Below, piece after piece: positions 1-7,411 of a stretch of DNA of 18,433 nt. The notes under the pieces were generated by a model. That model made no database searches, was not told where the DNA came from, and saw only the letters and a list, made by a program, of their open reading frames with translations. This DNA is from RGIG5612 sp963599255. GTDB taxonomy: Bacteria > Bacillota > Clostridia > Lachnospirales > Lachnospiraceae. The stretch lies in NCBI GenBank assembly GCA_963599255.1, contig CAVBWS010000040.1, positions 1 through 18,433 on the forward strand, in the 5' to 3' direction. Numbering within the stretch: the first letter of the stretch is position 1; each line of letters opens with the position of its first letter. The position numbers and the translations under genes were made by a program.

Positions 1-713
1 GCCGTCTGCTTAAGGCAAATGCCAGAAAACATAAGAGCGAGAAGGTTCTGCTTAAGAAGCAGATCTATGCCCTTATTATATGTACATGTATATCAATTGC
101 CGCCGGACTTGTGCTCTCCTTCGGCTTTGATCAGGCAGGGGCACGCAGCACACGCACTACAGCTAATAGCAAAACTTCATCTGAGAACACCTCCGAGGAT
201 TCATCTGATGAAACCACTGAAGCAATTAAGTCAGATGACGACATTTCAAGCGGTGGCGATAATGGCGAGGATATCTCAGAAAATGCTGCCGGAGGAACAG
301 CTGCCAGCAATGATGTTAATGTCGAGACAGCCAGCTCTAATGTGGTCAATGCTGCAGCTAATGCATCTTCAATTGATAATAAAAACTCTTCTGCAGATGA
401 CAAGTCTGCTACAATTGCAGCTTCATCTACTGTGTACAAAAATGGCACATTTACGGGTACCGGATTTGGCTACGAAGGTAATATTTCAGTTAGTGTAACC
501 ATTGAAAATGACAAGATCGTCGGTCTAGAATTTGCCGATTATGATGACGATCCTGATTACAGAGTTGACGGCAATGAAATGCTGGCTAACATTTATACAG
601 CTCAGACCGGTGACGAGATAGTAACGGATGTTGATACTGTAAGCGGCGCTACCTTCACATCAGAAGGCGTTCTTGATGCCTTCCTGGATGCATTAGATGC
701 TGCGATGAACTGA
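1..713 (+). CDS. FMN-binding domain membrane protein, 5'-truncated by window edge
   Basis: The frame is open from base 3 to a TGA at 711-713, so the true start lies left of the window; a GTG at 111 would cut through the membrane segment and is unlikely to be the start. In order it shows a basic stretch, one hydrophobic helix (about bases 63-125, containing YALIICTCISIAAGLVL), a Ser/Thr/Asp/Glu/Asn-rich linker of roughly 95 residues, and a C-terminal FMN-binding domain starting near TVYKNGTFTGTG. The domain carries DTVSGATFTSEG, which fits the DxxSGAT motif whose Thr is covalently flavinylated by ApbE; that Thr is encoded at 651-653. The topology suggests the flavin domain sits outside the membrane on a flexible tether. 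The missing N-terminal part may be a multi-helix redox membrane domain, but this is inference. No terminator is obvious directly after the stop. Confidence 0.85.
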   Translation, partial: RLLKANARKHKSEKVLLKKQIYALIICTCISIAAGLVLSFGFDQAGARSTRTTANSKTSSENTSEDSSDETTEAIKSDDDISSGGDNGEDISENAAGGTAASNDVNVETASSNVVNAAANASSIDNKNSSADDKSATIAASSTVYKNGTFTGTGFGYEGNISVSVTIENDKIVGLEFADYDDDPDYRVDGNEMLANIYTAQTGDEIVTDVDTVSGATFTSEGVLDAFLDALDAAMN

Positions 714-947
714 CACCTCGTTTTAATATTCTGTCGTCCAATTCATCAGCATCTCTGAATTATACCTTATCCATATATGTACCTGCTAAACAACCTGGCT
801 TTTTGCCTCGAAAATATAGCCGTACAGCTATGTCAATAAAGGCCTTTCGTTTGGAGCAGAAACTCTTTCCGAGATCATCGGAAAGTTCAGAGTCGACTGT
901 CCTGCACCAGCGCTTATGCCTGGGAACACTGATGCAGGGCAGCTGAC
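714..947. other. Intergenic region with strong hairpins between convergent genes
   Basis: I find no gene here. The region holds a 10-base palindrome (AAAGGCCTTT, about 838-847), a clean hairpin CTTTCCGA/TCGGAAAG with a 5-base loop at 865-885, and a longer hairpin at 892-947 whose arms 892-906 and 933-947 pair over 14 of 15 positions (two G-U). The long hairpin ends exactly at the stop codon of the minus-strand gene that finishes at 948. None of the stems is followed by a T tract on either strand, so they are not classic intrinsic terminators. Confidence 0.55.
892..947. repeat. 15-bp inverted repeat, long hairpin
   Basis: The arms GTCGACTGTCCTGCA and TGCAGGGCAGCTGAC pair with one mismatch and two G-U wobbles when read as RNA from the plus strand. 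The 26-base interior contains a smaller CCAG/CTGG stem. It abuts the stop codon of the cysteine-rich gene. Its role is unknown; a 3'-end stabiliser or factor-dependent terminator for the convergent pair is possible. Confidence 0.5.
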
Positions 948-1217
948 TTATCTATGCTTCCTGGCAATATTCTCAATAATGGTCATTATACCTGCATAGA
1001 AATCGGCATCCATCTGCGGCTGATGGGGTCTTATGCATTTGCTGCAATCCTTGATGCCCTTGGCATTATATGAGAAATTTCCGCCGCACTTATCGTCCAG
1101 GGAATATAAAGGGCAATAGCAATAATGGCAGTTAAACAAATCCGGATCATCTGTTTCATGACACGGGAAATATTCACATTCTCTGTTTTGATAGAATTCA
1201 TGATTAAACTTTCTCAT
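948..1217 (-). CDS. Cysteine-rich small domain protein (PF04071-like)
   Basis: This 89-residue protein has ten evenly placed metal-ligand-type residues: C14, C19-H20, C30, C33, C35, C44, C58, C61 and H65. The pattern NRECEYFPCH, FNCHYCYCPLY, CGG and DCSKCxxPH is the signature of the cysteine-rich small domain family, probably binding zinc or an Fe-S cluster. In other genomes the domain stands alone or is linked to cobalamin-related genes; no such gene is visible here. The start at 1217 has a ribosome binding site (AGAGGAAG) about five bases upstream. The function is unproven. It is a single gene, convergent with the upstream FMN-binding gene and divergent from the ABC-F gene. Confidence 0.85.
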   Translation of the reverse strand: MRKFNHEFYQNRECEYFPCHETDDPDLFNCHYCYCPLYSLDDKCGGNFSYNAKGIKDCSKCIRPHQPQMDADFYAGIMTIIENIARKHR

Positions 1218-1429
1218 TTAACTTCCTCTTCTTATATAGCCAAATAAACGACTCATTATTTTTCGGATACAGTTCGACCTTGATTGAAGTCATCTTCAAA
1301 GAACCAGCCAAGTTCCCGGGTAATTTTCAGATTGATACAGCAATAATTTCTACCTTGTATCTCCAAACCTGTGTTATTATATATAATTGTGGACTGATTG
1401 AGAAGGTGTTAAGTTATTCTGTTCATTCA

Positions 1430-1458
1430 TTTATGTCCATAAAATAAAAATGTATAAT
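1430..1458 (+). promoter_or_regulatory. Candidate sigma-A promoter for the ABC-F gene
   Basis: TTTATG at 1430-1435 and a perfect TATAAT at 1453-1458 are spaced by 17 bases, and TG directly precedes the -10. This would give a leader of about 125 bases. The -35 match is modest. A second possibility is TTGACT at 1492-1497 with a poor -10 (CATATC at 1515-1520). Confidence 0.4.
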
Positions 1459-1471
1459 CATGCTCCGAAAC

Positions 1472-1503
1472 GGCGCAGGCATTTTCGATCATTGACTTGC
1501 GCC
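1472..1503 (+). other. Leader hairpin upstream of the ABC-F gene
   Basis: GGCGCA (1472-1477) pairs with TGCGCC (1498-1503), extendable by two G-U pairs, within the predicted leader. There is no T tract after it. Many ABC-F genes have regulated leaders, so attenuation is possible, but I see no convincing leader peptide with a ribosome binding site. Confidence 0.3.
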
Positions 1504-1591
1504 AAAGTTCACGGCATATCGTATTTTATTTAATTGCTGTATCAACCGGCACAGCAAACATTTCAGAAATTGAGGAAGGAAGAATTTTTAT

Positions 1592-3499
1592 ATGGCAGAC
1601 AGCATTCTGACAATGGAAAATATCAGCAAATCCTACACCGGCAGGATGGTTCTTAATAAGGCGAATTTCTACCTGCAGCAAGGTGAAAAGGTCGGTATCA
1701 TCGGCATAAACGGAACCGGCAAATCTACCCTGCTCCGGCTTATATCCGGTATTGAAGAGCCTGATGACGGCAGCATCACCATTGCGAAGAATACTATCAT
1801 AAGATTTCTTCCGCAGGATTTAGAGTACCCGGAATGCACCACTGTTATTGATGCTGTTATTAATGCAGACCGATTTGTATCGTCTGTTTCCACCTCAGGT
1901 AAAAACATATCAAGAGTTCAGGCGGCGTCTGCAGAAGATAGATCAATAAAGGATGATGAATATTGGACACGGCTGTCAGATGCCAAATCAATGCTCACCA
2001 GGCTGGGCATCTATAATTTTGATCAACCTGTAAGCGAACTGTCCGGCGGGCAGCGTAAGTGCCTGTCAATCGTTTCTGTACTGCTGTATCCGTCGGAGAT
2101 CCTGGTAATGGACGAACCTACTAACCACCTCGACCAGGAAACATCTCAATGGCTTGAGGATCAGCTGAAATCTCACCGCGGTGCCCTTGTACTCGTAACT
2201 CACGACAGATATTTTCTGGACAGCGTAACCAACCGCATTATTGAGATAGACAAGGGTAATATCTATTCATATGACTCCAATTATTCCGGATATCTTGAAC
2301 TTAAAATGCAGCGTGAAGAACAGATGATCTCCTCCGAAGCCAAACGTCAGAACATATTAAGAAAGGAACTGGCCTGGATCAGGCGAGGCGCTCGTGCACG
2401 TTCCACAAAACAAAAAGCTCATATTCAGAGATATGAAGCCCTGCGCGACCAGGAGGCTCCGATATTTGATCAAAAGGTTCAGCTTGAGTCCATCTCTTCA
2501 CGCATGGGTAAGACCACAGTTGAGCTTGAACATATCAGCAAATCATATGGAAGCACTACACTTATCAATGATTTTTCATACAACTTTCTTAAAACAGACC
2601 GTGTGGGATTTGTAGGTGCAAATGGTGCCGGCAAGACTACTCTCCTTAAGATGATCATGGGTATGATTCAGCCTGATTCCGGCACCATAACTATCGGTCA
2701 GACCATACGGATTGGATACTTTTCGCAGGAACTGGAGACAGAGGAAAAGGACAGCATCGCATATATGGATCCTCAGACAACTGTTATAAATTATATTAAG
2801 GACATTGCAGAATATGTAAATACCAATGACGGTCGTATCAGCGCTTCCCGTATGCTTGAAAGATTTTTATTCACACCAGAAATGCAGTACAGCCGGATTG
2901 AGAAACTCTCCGGCGGCGAAAGACGTCGCCTTAATCTGCTGCGGGTTTTAATGCAGGCTCCTAATGTTCTTCTTCTGGATGAGCCGACCAATGATCTGGA
3001 TATTGCTACATTGAATATTCTTGAAGATTACCTGGATACATTTGCAGGCATTGTAATCACTGTATCTCATGACAGATATTTTCTGGACCGTGTTGTATCA
3101 AGGATATTTGCCTTTGAGGGAAATGGTAAGATAGTTCAGTATGAGGGCGGATGGACTGAATATAGCCAAAAGCGGCCAAATATTGCGGTCAGCACTAGTG
3201 ATAATGCCCCTGCGATTCCTTCTGACACGGCTGAGACTAAAGCGCAGAATCGAAGCAGAGCTCACAAGCTTAAATTTTCATTTAATGAAAAACGTGAATA
3301 TGAGACTATTGAAGCAGACATTGCTGCACTTGAGGATAAAATCAGCTCTCTTGAGAAGGATATTGCTGCCAATTCCAGCGACTTTGTTAAGCTTCAGAAA
3401 TTATCAACGCAGAAAGAAGAAACCGAGGCACTGCTCCTTGAGAAAATGGAACGCTGGGAATATCTGGAAGAACTGGCACAGGCAATTGAGGCACAGTAG
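1592..3499 (+). CDS. ABC-F family ATPase, Uup-type
   Basis: A 635-residue soluble protein with two ABC ATPase domains and no membrane helices, so it is an ABC-F ribosome-associated or DNA-associated ATPase and not a transporter. Domain 1 has Walker A GINGTGKST (38-46), signature LSGGQRK (about 150) and Walker B with DEPTNHLD (about 174-181). Domain 2 has GANGAGKTT (about 342), LSGGERRR (about 438) and DEPTNDLD (about 463-470). The interdomain linker contains the ELAWIRRGARARSTKQK stretch typical of the Uup group. The last 80 residues form the charged coiled coil also typical of Uup (FNEKREYE onward, ending in MERWEYLEE). Uup proteins act on ribosome assembly or genome stability. The length and both catalytic glutamates are normal. 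It is transcribed alone. Confidence 0.92.
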   Translation: MADSILTMENISKSYTGRMVLNKANFYLQQGEKVGIIGINGTGKSTLLRLISGIEEPDDGSITIAKNTIIRFLPQDLEYPECTTVIDAVINADRFVSSVSTSGKNISRVQAASAEDRSIKDDEYWTRLSDAKSMLTRLGIYNFDQPVSELSGGQRKCLSIVSVLLYPSEILVMDEPTNHLDQETSQWLEDQLKSHRGALVLVTHDRYFLDSVTNRIIEIDKGNIYSYDSNYSGYLELKMQREEQMISSEAKRQNILRKELAWIRRGARARSTKQKAHIQRYEALRDQEAPIFDQKVQLESISSRMGKTTVELEHISKSYGSTTLINDFSYNFLKTDRVGFVGANGAGKTTLLKMIMGMIQPDSGTITIGQTIRIGYFSQELETEEKDSIAYMDPQTTVINYIKDIAEYVNTNDGRISASRMLERFLFTPEMQYSRIEKLSGGERRRLNLLRVLMQAPNVLLLDEPTNDLDIATLNILEDYLDTFAGIVITVSHDRYFLDRVVSRIFAFEGNGKIVQYEGGWTEYSQKRPNIAVSTSDNAPAIPSDTAETKAQNRSRAHKLKFSFNEKREYETIEADIAALEDKISSLEKDIAANSSDFVKLQKLSTQKEETEALLLEKMERWEYLEELAQAIEAQ

Positions 3500-3550
3500 G
3501 TCTGAGTTCATTAGTTCGTTGCCTGCTCCTACACACAAGTTAAACCTATA

Positions 3551-3566
3551 AGCGCGAAACCACGCT
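3551..3566. terminator. Weak bidirectional terminator candidate
   Basis: AGCGCG and CACGCT pair around a 4-base loop (one wobble on the minus strand). The plus side is followed by CATTATTTT. The element lies in the 69 bases between the convergent ABC-F and fumarate reductase operons. The stem is short, so confidence is limited. Confidence 0.35.
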
Positions 3567-3568
3567 CA

Positions 3569-4276
3569 TTATTTTCTGTGCCAGATTGCTATGGCATTTG
3601 ATCTGCTGGCCAGCCTGTCCAGATCAATCTCTGCAGGACATACCTTGGCACAGGCCAGAGATTTGCCGCAGCCTTCATATACATGCTGGCTGTAAAGTTT
3701 CTTGATTGTAAGCTGCTCCTCAGCTGAATATGTAGAGATCAGCCTGGCCTGCGGAGCAAATCCGGCAGCTCCCATAAAATCTCCTTCCGGATAAAAGTTT
3801 GGACAGGCCTCAAGGCAGCATCCGCATTGAAGGCATCTGGCTGCATCATAGGCTTCATCCAGATTACGTTCCTTAATCTCAGCACTCTCCCCACTCCACA
3901 CCTTAAGTGTTTTTAGGTTTTGATACATTACAGACCTGTCCACCACCAGATCCTTGATCACAGGAAACTTGCTGAGGGGTGCAAGCGTGATTGTCCTGCC
4001 CTTCTTAAATTTATTAAGGAAGGTATCACAGGCCAGCTGCGGCATACCATTTATCAGCATTGCGCAGGCTCCGCATTTTTTCTGGAGACAACCCGCTTCC
4101 CAGGTAATCTCCTCAATAATATTCCCGTCAGCATCCCTATAATTGTCATCATTATTGATTCGGGTAAGAGCCGTCGCAACCGTTTCCTTATCGTTTTCAG
4201 TCTCGAACTCAATTCTCTGATGATATGGTTTGCTGTCTTTATCTTTCCTTCTTAATATATCAAATGTATATTTCAT
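3569..4276 (-). CDS. frdB: Fumarate reductase/succinate dehydrogenase iron-sulfur subunit
   Basis: This 235-residue protein carries electrons from the membrane cytochrome to the flavoprotein. The N-terminal ferredoxin domain has the [2Fe-2S] ligands C63, C68, C71 and C83 (GCLQKKCGAC ... LAC). The C-terminal domain has CLQCGCCLEACP (C148, C151, C154, C158) and C203, C209, C213 (GKSLACAKVCP), which gives the normal ligand set for one [4Fe-4S] and one [3Fe-4S] cluster in this family. Length is normal. The start ATG follows GAAGGAA by three to four bases and lies 12 bases after the frdA stop, so it is the last gene of the operon. It is on the cytoplasmic side, with no signal peptide. Confidence 0.93.
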   Translation of the reverse strand: MKYTFDILRRKDKDSKPYHQRIEFETENDKETVATALTRINNDDNYRDADGNIIEEITWEAGCLQKKCGACAMLINGMPQLACDTFLNKFKKGRTITLAPLSKFPVIKDLVVDRSVMYQNLKTLKVWSGESAEIKERNLDEAYDAARCLQCGCCLEACPNFYPEGDFMGAAGFAPQARLISTYSAEEQLTIKKLYSQHVYEGCGKSLACAKVCPAEIDLDRLASRSNAIAIWHRK

Positions 4277-4288
4277 TTTCCTTCGAAT

Positions 4289-6067
4289 CTAACAGTGGAT
4301 CAGCTCCGCCTTGTGTCCTGCCATAACAATTGTTCTGCCTCTGTATTCTTCAGATGTCTGAGGGTAATCACTTCTGTAATGTGCGCCGCGGCTTTCCTTC
4401 CTCATGATTGCAGATTCAAGCATGGCCTCTGCCAGATGGAGTCTGTTTTCTTCTCTTGTGTTTAATTTTTTTTCATTAAACTGCCCATCAAAAATGTTTT
4501 TTCTAATCTCATCAAGGGCAGATGTCATGTCATCTTCGTTTCGAACTATTCCCATTGCCTGCATCAGGATGTCTCTGATGGCTGCATTAAGGGCTGCTGA
4601 CGAGGTACAGTTTATATAATCATTTATTGATTCTGACATTTTATCCGAAATCGTATCCGATGGATTGCCTGTAATGTTGTTGTATCCCGCATACTTCTTA
4701 CAATTGGCCTGATTGTCGTCTTTATCTTCTGATATCTTAGACTCTGCCATTATACTCTCTGCAGCCACGATTCCGCCATATATGGCACCCATGGTTGAAT
4801 TGCCCCCCAGACGGTTCGCCCCGTGATATTGACTGCAGCACTCGCCGGCTGCATAAAGTCCGTCAATACTGGTCTTATGACGTATGTCTACATCAATGCC
4901 TCCCATAAAATAATGAATGCCCGGCTCCACCGGAATCGGATCCTTGATCGGGTCAATGCCGAGGTAATGTTTAACTTCATTTCTCAGATCCGGCAGCTTC
5001 TTAAGCCAGGTCTCCTTAGGAAGTTCATGCAGATCCAGCCATACCTGATCATCACATTCTGATGAATGCGTCACGAAATAGCTCTCTCTTGCCACCACAT
5101 CACGCGGCATGAGATTGCCTAACTCCGGGTATTTTTCTTCCATAAAATACCATGGTTTTCCATCACGCATAACATAGAGTCGTCCGCCCTCACCTCTGGC
5201 CGCCTCGCTGACCAGGCATCTCTTGCCGGATATTCCGATAGTTGTCGGATGATATTGGATCATTTCCAGGTTGCTGAACATAACACCTTGAGAAAACACA
5301 AGCGCTGTCGCGTCGCCTGAGTTAGTCACTGTTCCAGTTGTCTTCTCTGGAAACATTCCGTTCATCCCGCCATATGCCAGTATGACCATACCCTTCAGTT
5401 TAATCATATCGCAGGTGTAATTATCCTTAATTACTGCTCCAATGCATAGCCTGCTGTTTGAAATCGGGTCATTGTCATTACACGTTGCATTTCTGTCGAA
5501 TCTGTCAGTGAGTTTTAGCTGCCGCTTCAGATCTAACTCACCATACCATTGAACATTAGGATCAGCCGTCAAAATAAGCCTAACAAGTTCATGGTTGCTA
5601 TATCTCCTGATCAATCCCTGTTCTTCGTATTTTCTGGCTTCATCTATAAGTGCAGTCATCAATACCTTACCCGTGCTGCTTCTGGCATAAGCAGTTCTCT
5701 TCTTCTTCTGACCGCCGAAATTTCTCTGTTGAATCTGTTCGTTCTGAAGATTAAACGGAACACCTAATCTTTTTAATTCCATCAGGATCTCAGGCGCTCT
5801 CTCAGTAAATTTCCTTACTGCCTCTTCATCAGCAATATACGCGCCTGCCTTCATGGTATCATTAAAATGATTCTCCGTGCAGTCATCCTCGCCCATGGTA
5901 TTAAGTGCACCATTTATGCCGCCTTCAGCCATTACCGACTGTGCTCTCTCGGAGGGAAGCATGGATATCAGATTACAATTCCTTCCTGCCCTTGCAAGTG
6001 TAATTGCTGCCGACAATCCTGCCAGCCCTGCCCCTATTATATTTACAGATTCCTTATCAAAACTCAT
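4289..6067 (-). CDS. frdA: Fumarate reductase flavoprotein subunit with non-covalent-type FAD site
   Basis: This 592-residue protein is the catalytic subunit reducing fumarate to succinate in the cytoplasm. It has the dinucleotide motif GAGLAG (12-17) and family active-site residues by alignment in mind: H273 (QYHPT), E288, R322 (MPRDVVAR), H385 (GIHYFMGG) and R419 (HGANRLGGNS). The C-terminal MRKESRGAHYRSDYP is also typical. At the position of the His that normally binds FAD covalently (RSHSVAAQGG in relatives), this protein reads RAQSVMAEGG, with Gln at 43. FAD is therefore probably bound non-covalently, a state known to favour fumarate reduction over succinate oxidation. An extra segment of about 35 residues (about 175-208, rich in Asp/Asn) lies between conserved blocks. 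The start follows GGAGTAGGA in the 95-base gap after the cytochrome gene. L-aspartate oxidase was considered, but the FrdB and cytochrome neighbours argue against it. Confidence 0.92.
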   Translation of the reverse strand: MSFDKESVNIIGAGLAGLSAAITLARAGRNCNLISMLPSERAQSVMAEGGINGALNTMGEDDCTENHFNDTMKAGAYIADEEAVRKFTERAPEILMELKRLGVPFNLQNEQIQQRNFGGQKKKRTAYARSSTGKVLMTALIDEARKYEEQGLIRRYSNHELVRLILTADPNVQWYGELDLKRQLKLTDRFDRNATCNDNDPISNSRLCIGAVIKDNYTCDMIKLKGMVILAYGGMNGMFPEKTTGTVTNSGDATALVFSQGVMFSNLEMIQYHPTTIGISGKRCLVSEAARGEGGRLYVMRDGKPWYFMEEKYPELGNLMPRDVVARESYFVTHSSECDDQVWLDLHELPKETWLKKLPDLRNEVKHYLGIDPIKDPIPVEPGIHYFMGGIDVDIRHKTSIDGLYAAGECCSQYHGANRLGGNSTMGAIYGGIVAAESIMAESKISEDKDDNQANCKKYAGYNNITGNPSDTISDKMSESINDYINCTSSAALNAAIRDILMQAMGIVRNEDDMTSALDEIRKNIFDGQFNEKKLNTREENRLHLAEAMLESAIMRKESRGAHYRSDYPQTSEEYRGRTIVMAGHKAELIHC

Positions 6068-6162
6068 ATCTAAATCCTACTCCGGCATTAATTACCGCGT
6101 ATCTTAAAGTGCTGATGCATTGTTTTGCCGCCTGCAGCTACCAACATCTGCATATGCTGCCG

Positions 6163-6759
6163 CTAGCATTTTCTTACAAGTGTCAGGCTGCCCACCTTAC
6201 TTGAATCAAACTTCCACAGCACATTCCACCGCAGATAATAATAAACAAATGCCACAGCACATACCAGCATTATGACAGACAGAACAATAAGCGCATCCTT
6301 GACAAATCTTCTGTCTGCAATGCCCAGCGCCATACACAGCGGCTTTATGCCTGCCATTACATGAACAGCAACAGCAACAGTCAAAATGATATGAGCTGCC
6401 AGCTGTATGCCTTCAAATGTATTTAATCTGAAGACCTCTCCCTGACCGCCGGAAAATACTATTACATGATAGATTACGAGAAAAACAATGGCAAATCCTG
6501 TTATTCTCTTGATCCAGAATAATTCATTATTCTTAAAGGGCGATCTGCCGCCATGCCTTCCTGCAATAAATGTATCAACAGTCAGCTTAACGCCGATAAT
6601 GCCGTGAATCCCCGTCACAACCAGAAGTATTATTGACAATACATTTCTTATTGTTGAACCTCCGGGTATAAGTCCTGTCAGCTGAAATGAACCTGAGATC
6701 GCATGGATCAGCAGGAGAATTATCAGCACAGGACCTAATATTGTATTCATCTTACGCAT
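6163..6759 (-). CDS. Fumarate reductase cytochrome b-like membrane anchor (5 TM)
   Basis: This 198-residue protein has five hydrophobic helices at about 5-23, 38-58, 86-103, 117-138 and 155-176. Histidines H19, H52, H98, H123 and H133 lie in or at the helices, enough to ligate two hemes as in five-helix FrdC proteins of the Wolinella or B type. It would anchor FrdAB to the inside of the membrane and pass electrons to them. The ATG lies four bases after the stop of the preceding gene and has GGAGG upstream; M4 is an alternative start. Its position directly before frdA and frdB fixes its role better than its sequence does. The electron donor is not evident: many Clostridia lack quinones. Confidence 0.82.
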   Translation of the reverse strand: MRKMNTILGPVLIILLLIHAISGSFQLTGLIPGGSTIRNVLSIILLVVTGIHGIIGVKLTVDTFIAGRHGGRSPFKNNELFWIKRITGFAIVFLVIYHVIVFSGGQGEVFRLNTFEGIQLAAHIILTVAVAVHVMAGIKPLCMALGIADRRFVKDALIVLSVIMLVCAVAFVYYYLRWNVLWKFDSSKVGSLTLVRKC

Positions 6760-6762
6760 GCC

Positions 6763-7374
6763 TTATTCCTCCGTTCCTACGCCTGTTTCACTGACTTCAT
6801 ATTCTGCTTCCTTCACGAACTCCACCACCTCATCATCACTGCCATATGCAGTCTGAGCACTGTATGTTTCGGCAAATTCTGCCGACATAATAATAATGTC
6901 ATACAAGCCCTTGTCTGCTCTTGACATAAGAAGAGTGGCATCTTCTGTTACGATCTGCATTTGATTTTCAGGAAGTTTAGATTGAAAGCTTTTGGCCAAC
7001 TCAAGTCCCGACGGATCTGCATTTGCAACAGAACATGAGATATCCTCGAAAATATACAAAATCTCTCCACCGCTGAAGAAGGTAATCCATTGATTCAGAT
7101 TATCTTCATTTTGGTGAAGCTCCTTGTTAATAAGGATTATGTAATTGCCTGATGGCTGATCCAGTATTATTGAAGCACTGGATACCGCATCCAGATCTCC
7201 GGAAAATAACAAGCCTGCCTTACCCGTACACACAAGTGGTACACCCAGTAGTAAGACAAGGCTCGCTATTATTATCCCGAAATGTTTTAATATCTTTTGG
7301 AATGTCATATTATACAAATTCAAAGTGTTGCCGGGCTGCACATCGAAGTTCATGGCGCTGGGCAGCCGCCCCAT
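6763..7374 (-). CDS. Membrane-anchored extracytoplasmic protein of unknown function
   Basis: I do not recognise this 203-residue protein. It has a basic N-terminus (FQKILKHFG), one helix (about 31-49, IIIASLVLLLGVPLVC), and an exported soluble domain of about 150 residues ending in a very acidic tail (DDEVVEFVKEAEYEVSE). The repeated strand-like stretches (YIILINKEL, EILYIFED, YDIIIMSAEF) suggest an alpha/beta fold. It has only two cysteines (one at the end of the helix, one in the domain) and no heme or flavin motif. It lies between the FMN lipoprotein and the cytochrome, so it may belong to that redox complex. Start choice is open: 7374 has GTGAT five bases upstream, while 7353 and 7308 are internal ATGs. 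At 7353 a 12-codon frame (starting at 7391) ends in an overlapping ATGA, which could couple translation. Confidence 0.7.
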   Translation of the reverse strand: MGRLPSAMNFDVQPGNTLNLYNMTFQKILKHFGIIIASLVLLLGVPLVCTGKAGLLFSGDLDAVSSASIILDQPSGNYIILINKELHQNEDNLNQWITFFSGGEILYIFEDISCSVANADPSGLELAKSFQSKLPENQMQIVTEDATLLMSRADKGLYDIIIMSAEFAETYSAQTAYGSDDEVVEFVKEAEYEVSETGVGTEE

Positions 7375-7411
7375 AATTCATCACGCATACGGCCTACAAG
7401 ACAATGATGCC

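Larger units (their letters stand above)
1218..1591. other. Divergent promoter/leader region
   Basis: This 374-base gap separates the divergent cysteine-rich gene and the ABC-F gene. I see no protein gene in it. It holds a TATAAT at 1382-1387 without a good partner, a better plus-strand promoter candidate at 1430-1458, and a GC-rich hairpin at 1472-1503. A purine-rich ribosome binding site (GAGGAAGGA, 1572-1580) lies before the ABC-F ATG. A TGAAG/CTTCA short hairpin also lies near 1286-1299. Confidence 0.5.

Noticed and set aside
19..498. Open frame of 159 codons on the plus strand
   Set aside because: It overlaps the FMN-binding gene in another frame; its protein is Leu/Gln/Met-rich with no domain, a product of the biased linker codons.
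860..947. Cobalamin riboswitch near the cysteine-rich gene
   Set aside because: The cysteine-rich family is linked to cobalamin genes elsewhere, but I find no B12-box-like sequence, and the hairpins lie downstream of the gene, not in its leader.
1460..1495. Twelve-codon frame in the ABC-F leader (MLRNGAGIFDH)
   Set aside because: It has no ribosome binding site and begins almost at the predicted transcription start, so a leader peptide is not supported.
3141..3551. Open frame of 136 codons on the plus strand
   Set aside because: It is a shifted frame over the ABC-F coiled-coil tail; the Leu/Arg-rich composition is what a frame-shifted coiled coil gives. The ABC-F frame is continuous, so no frameshift is needed.
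4289..6067. L-aspartate oxidase (NadB) as the identity of the flavoprotein
   Set aside because: The missing covalent His fits NadB, but the adjacent FrdB-type Fe-S subunit and cytochrome b and the FrdA-like PRDVVAR and IHYFMGG blocks favour fumarate reductase.
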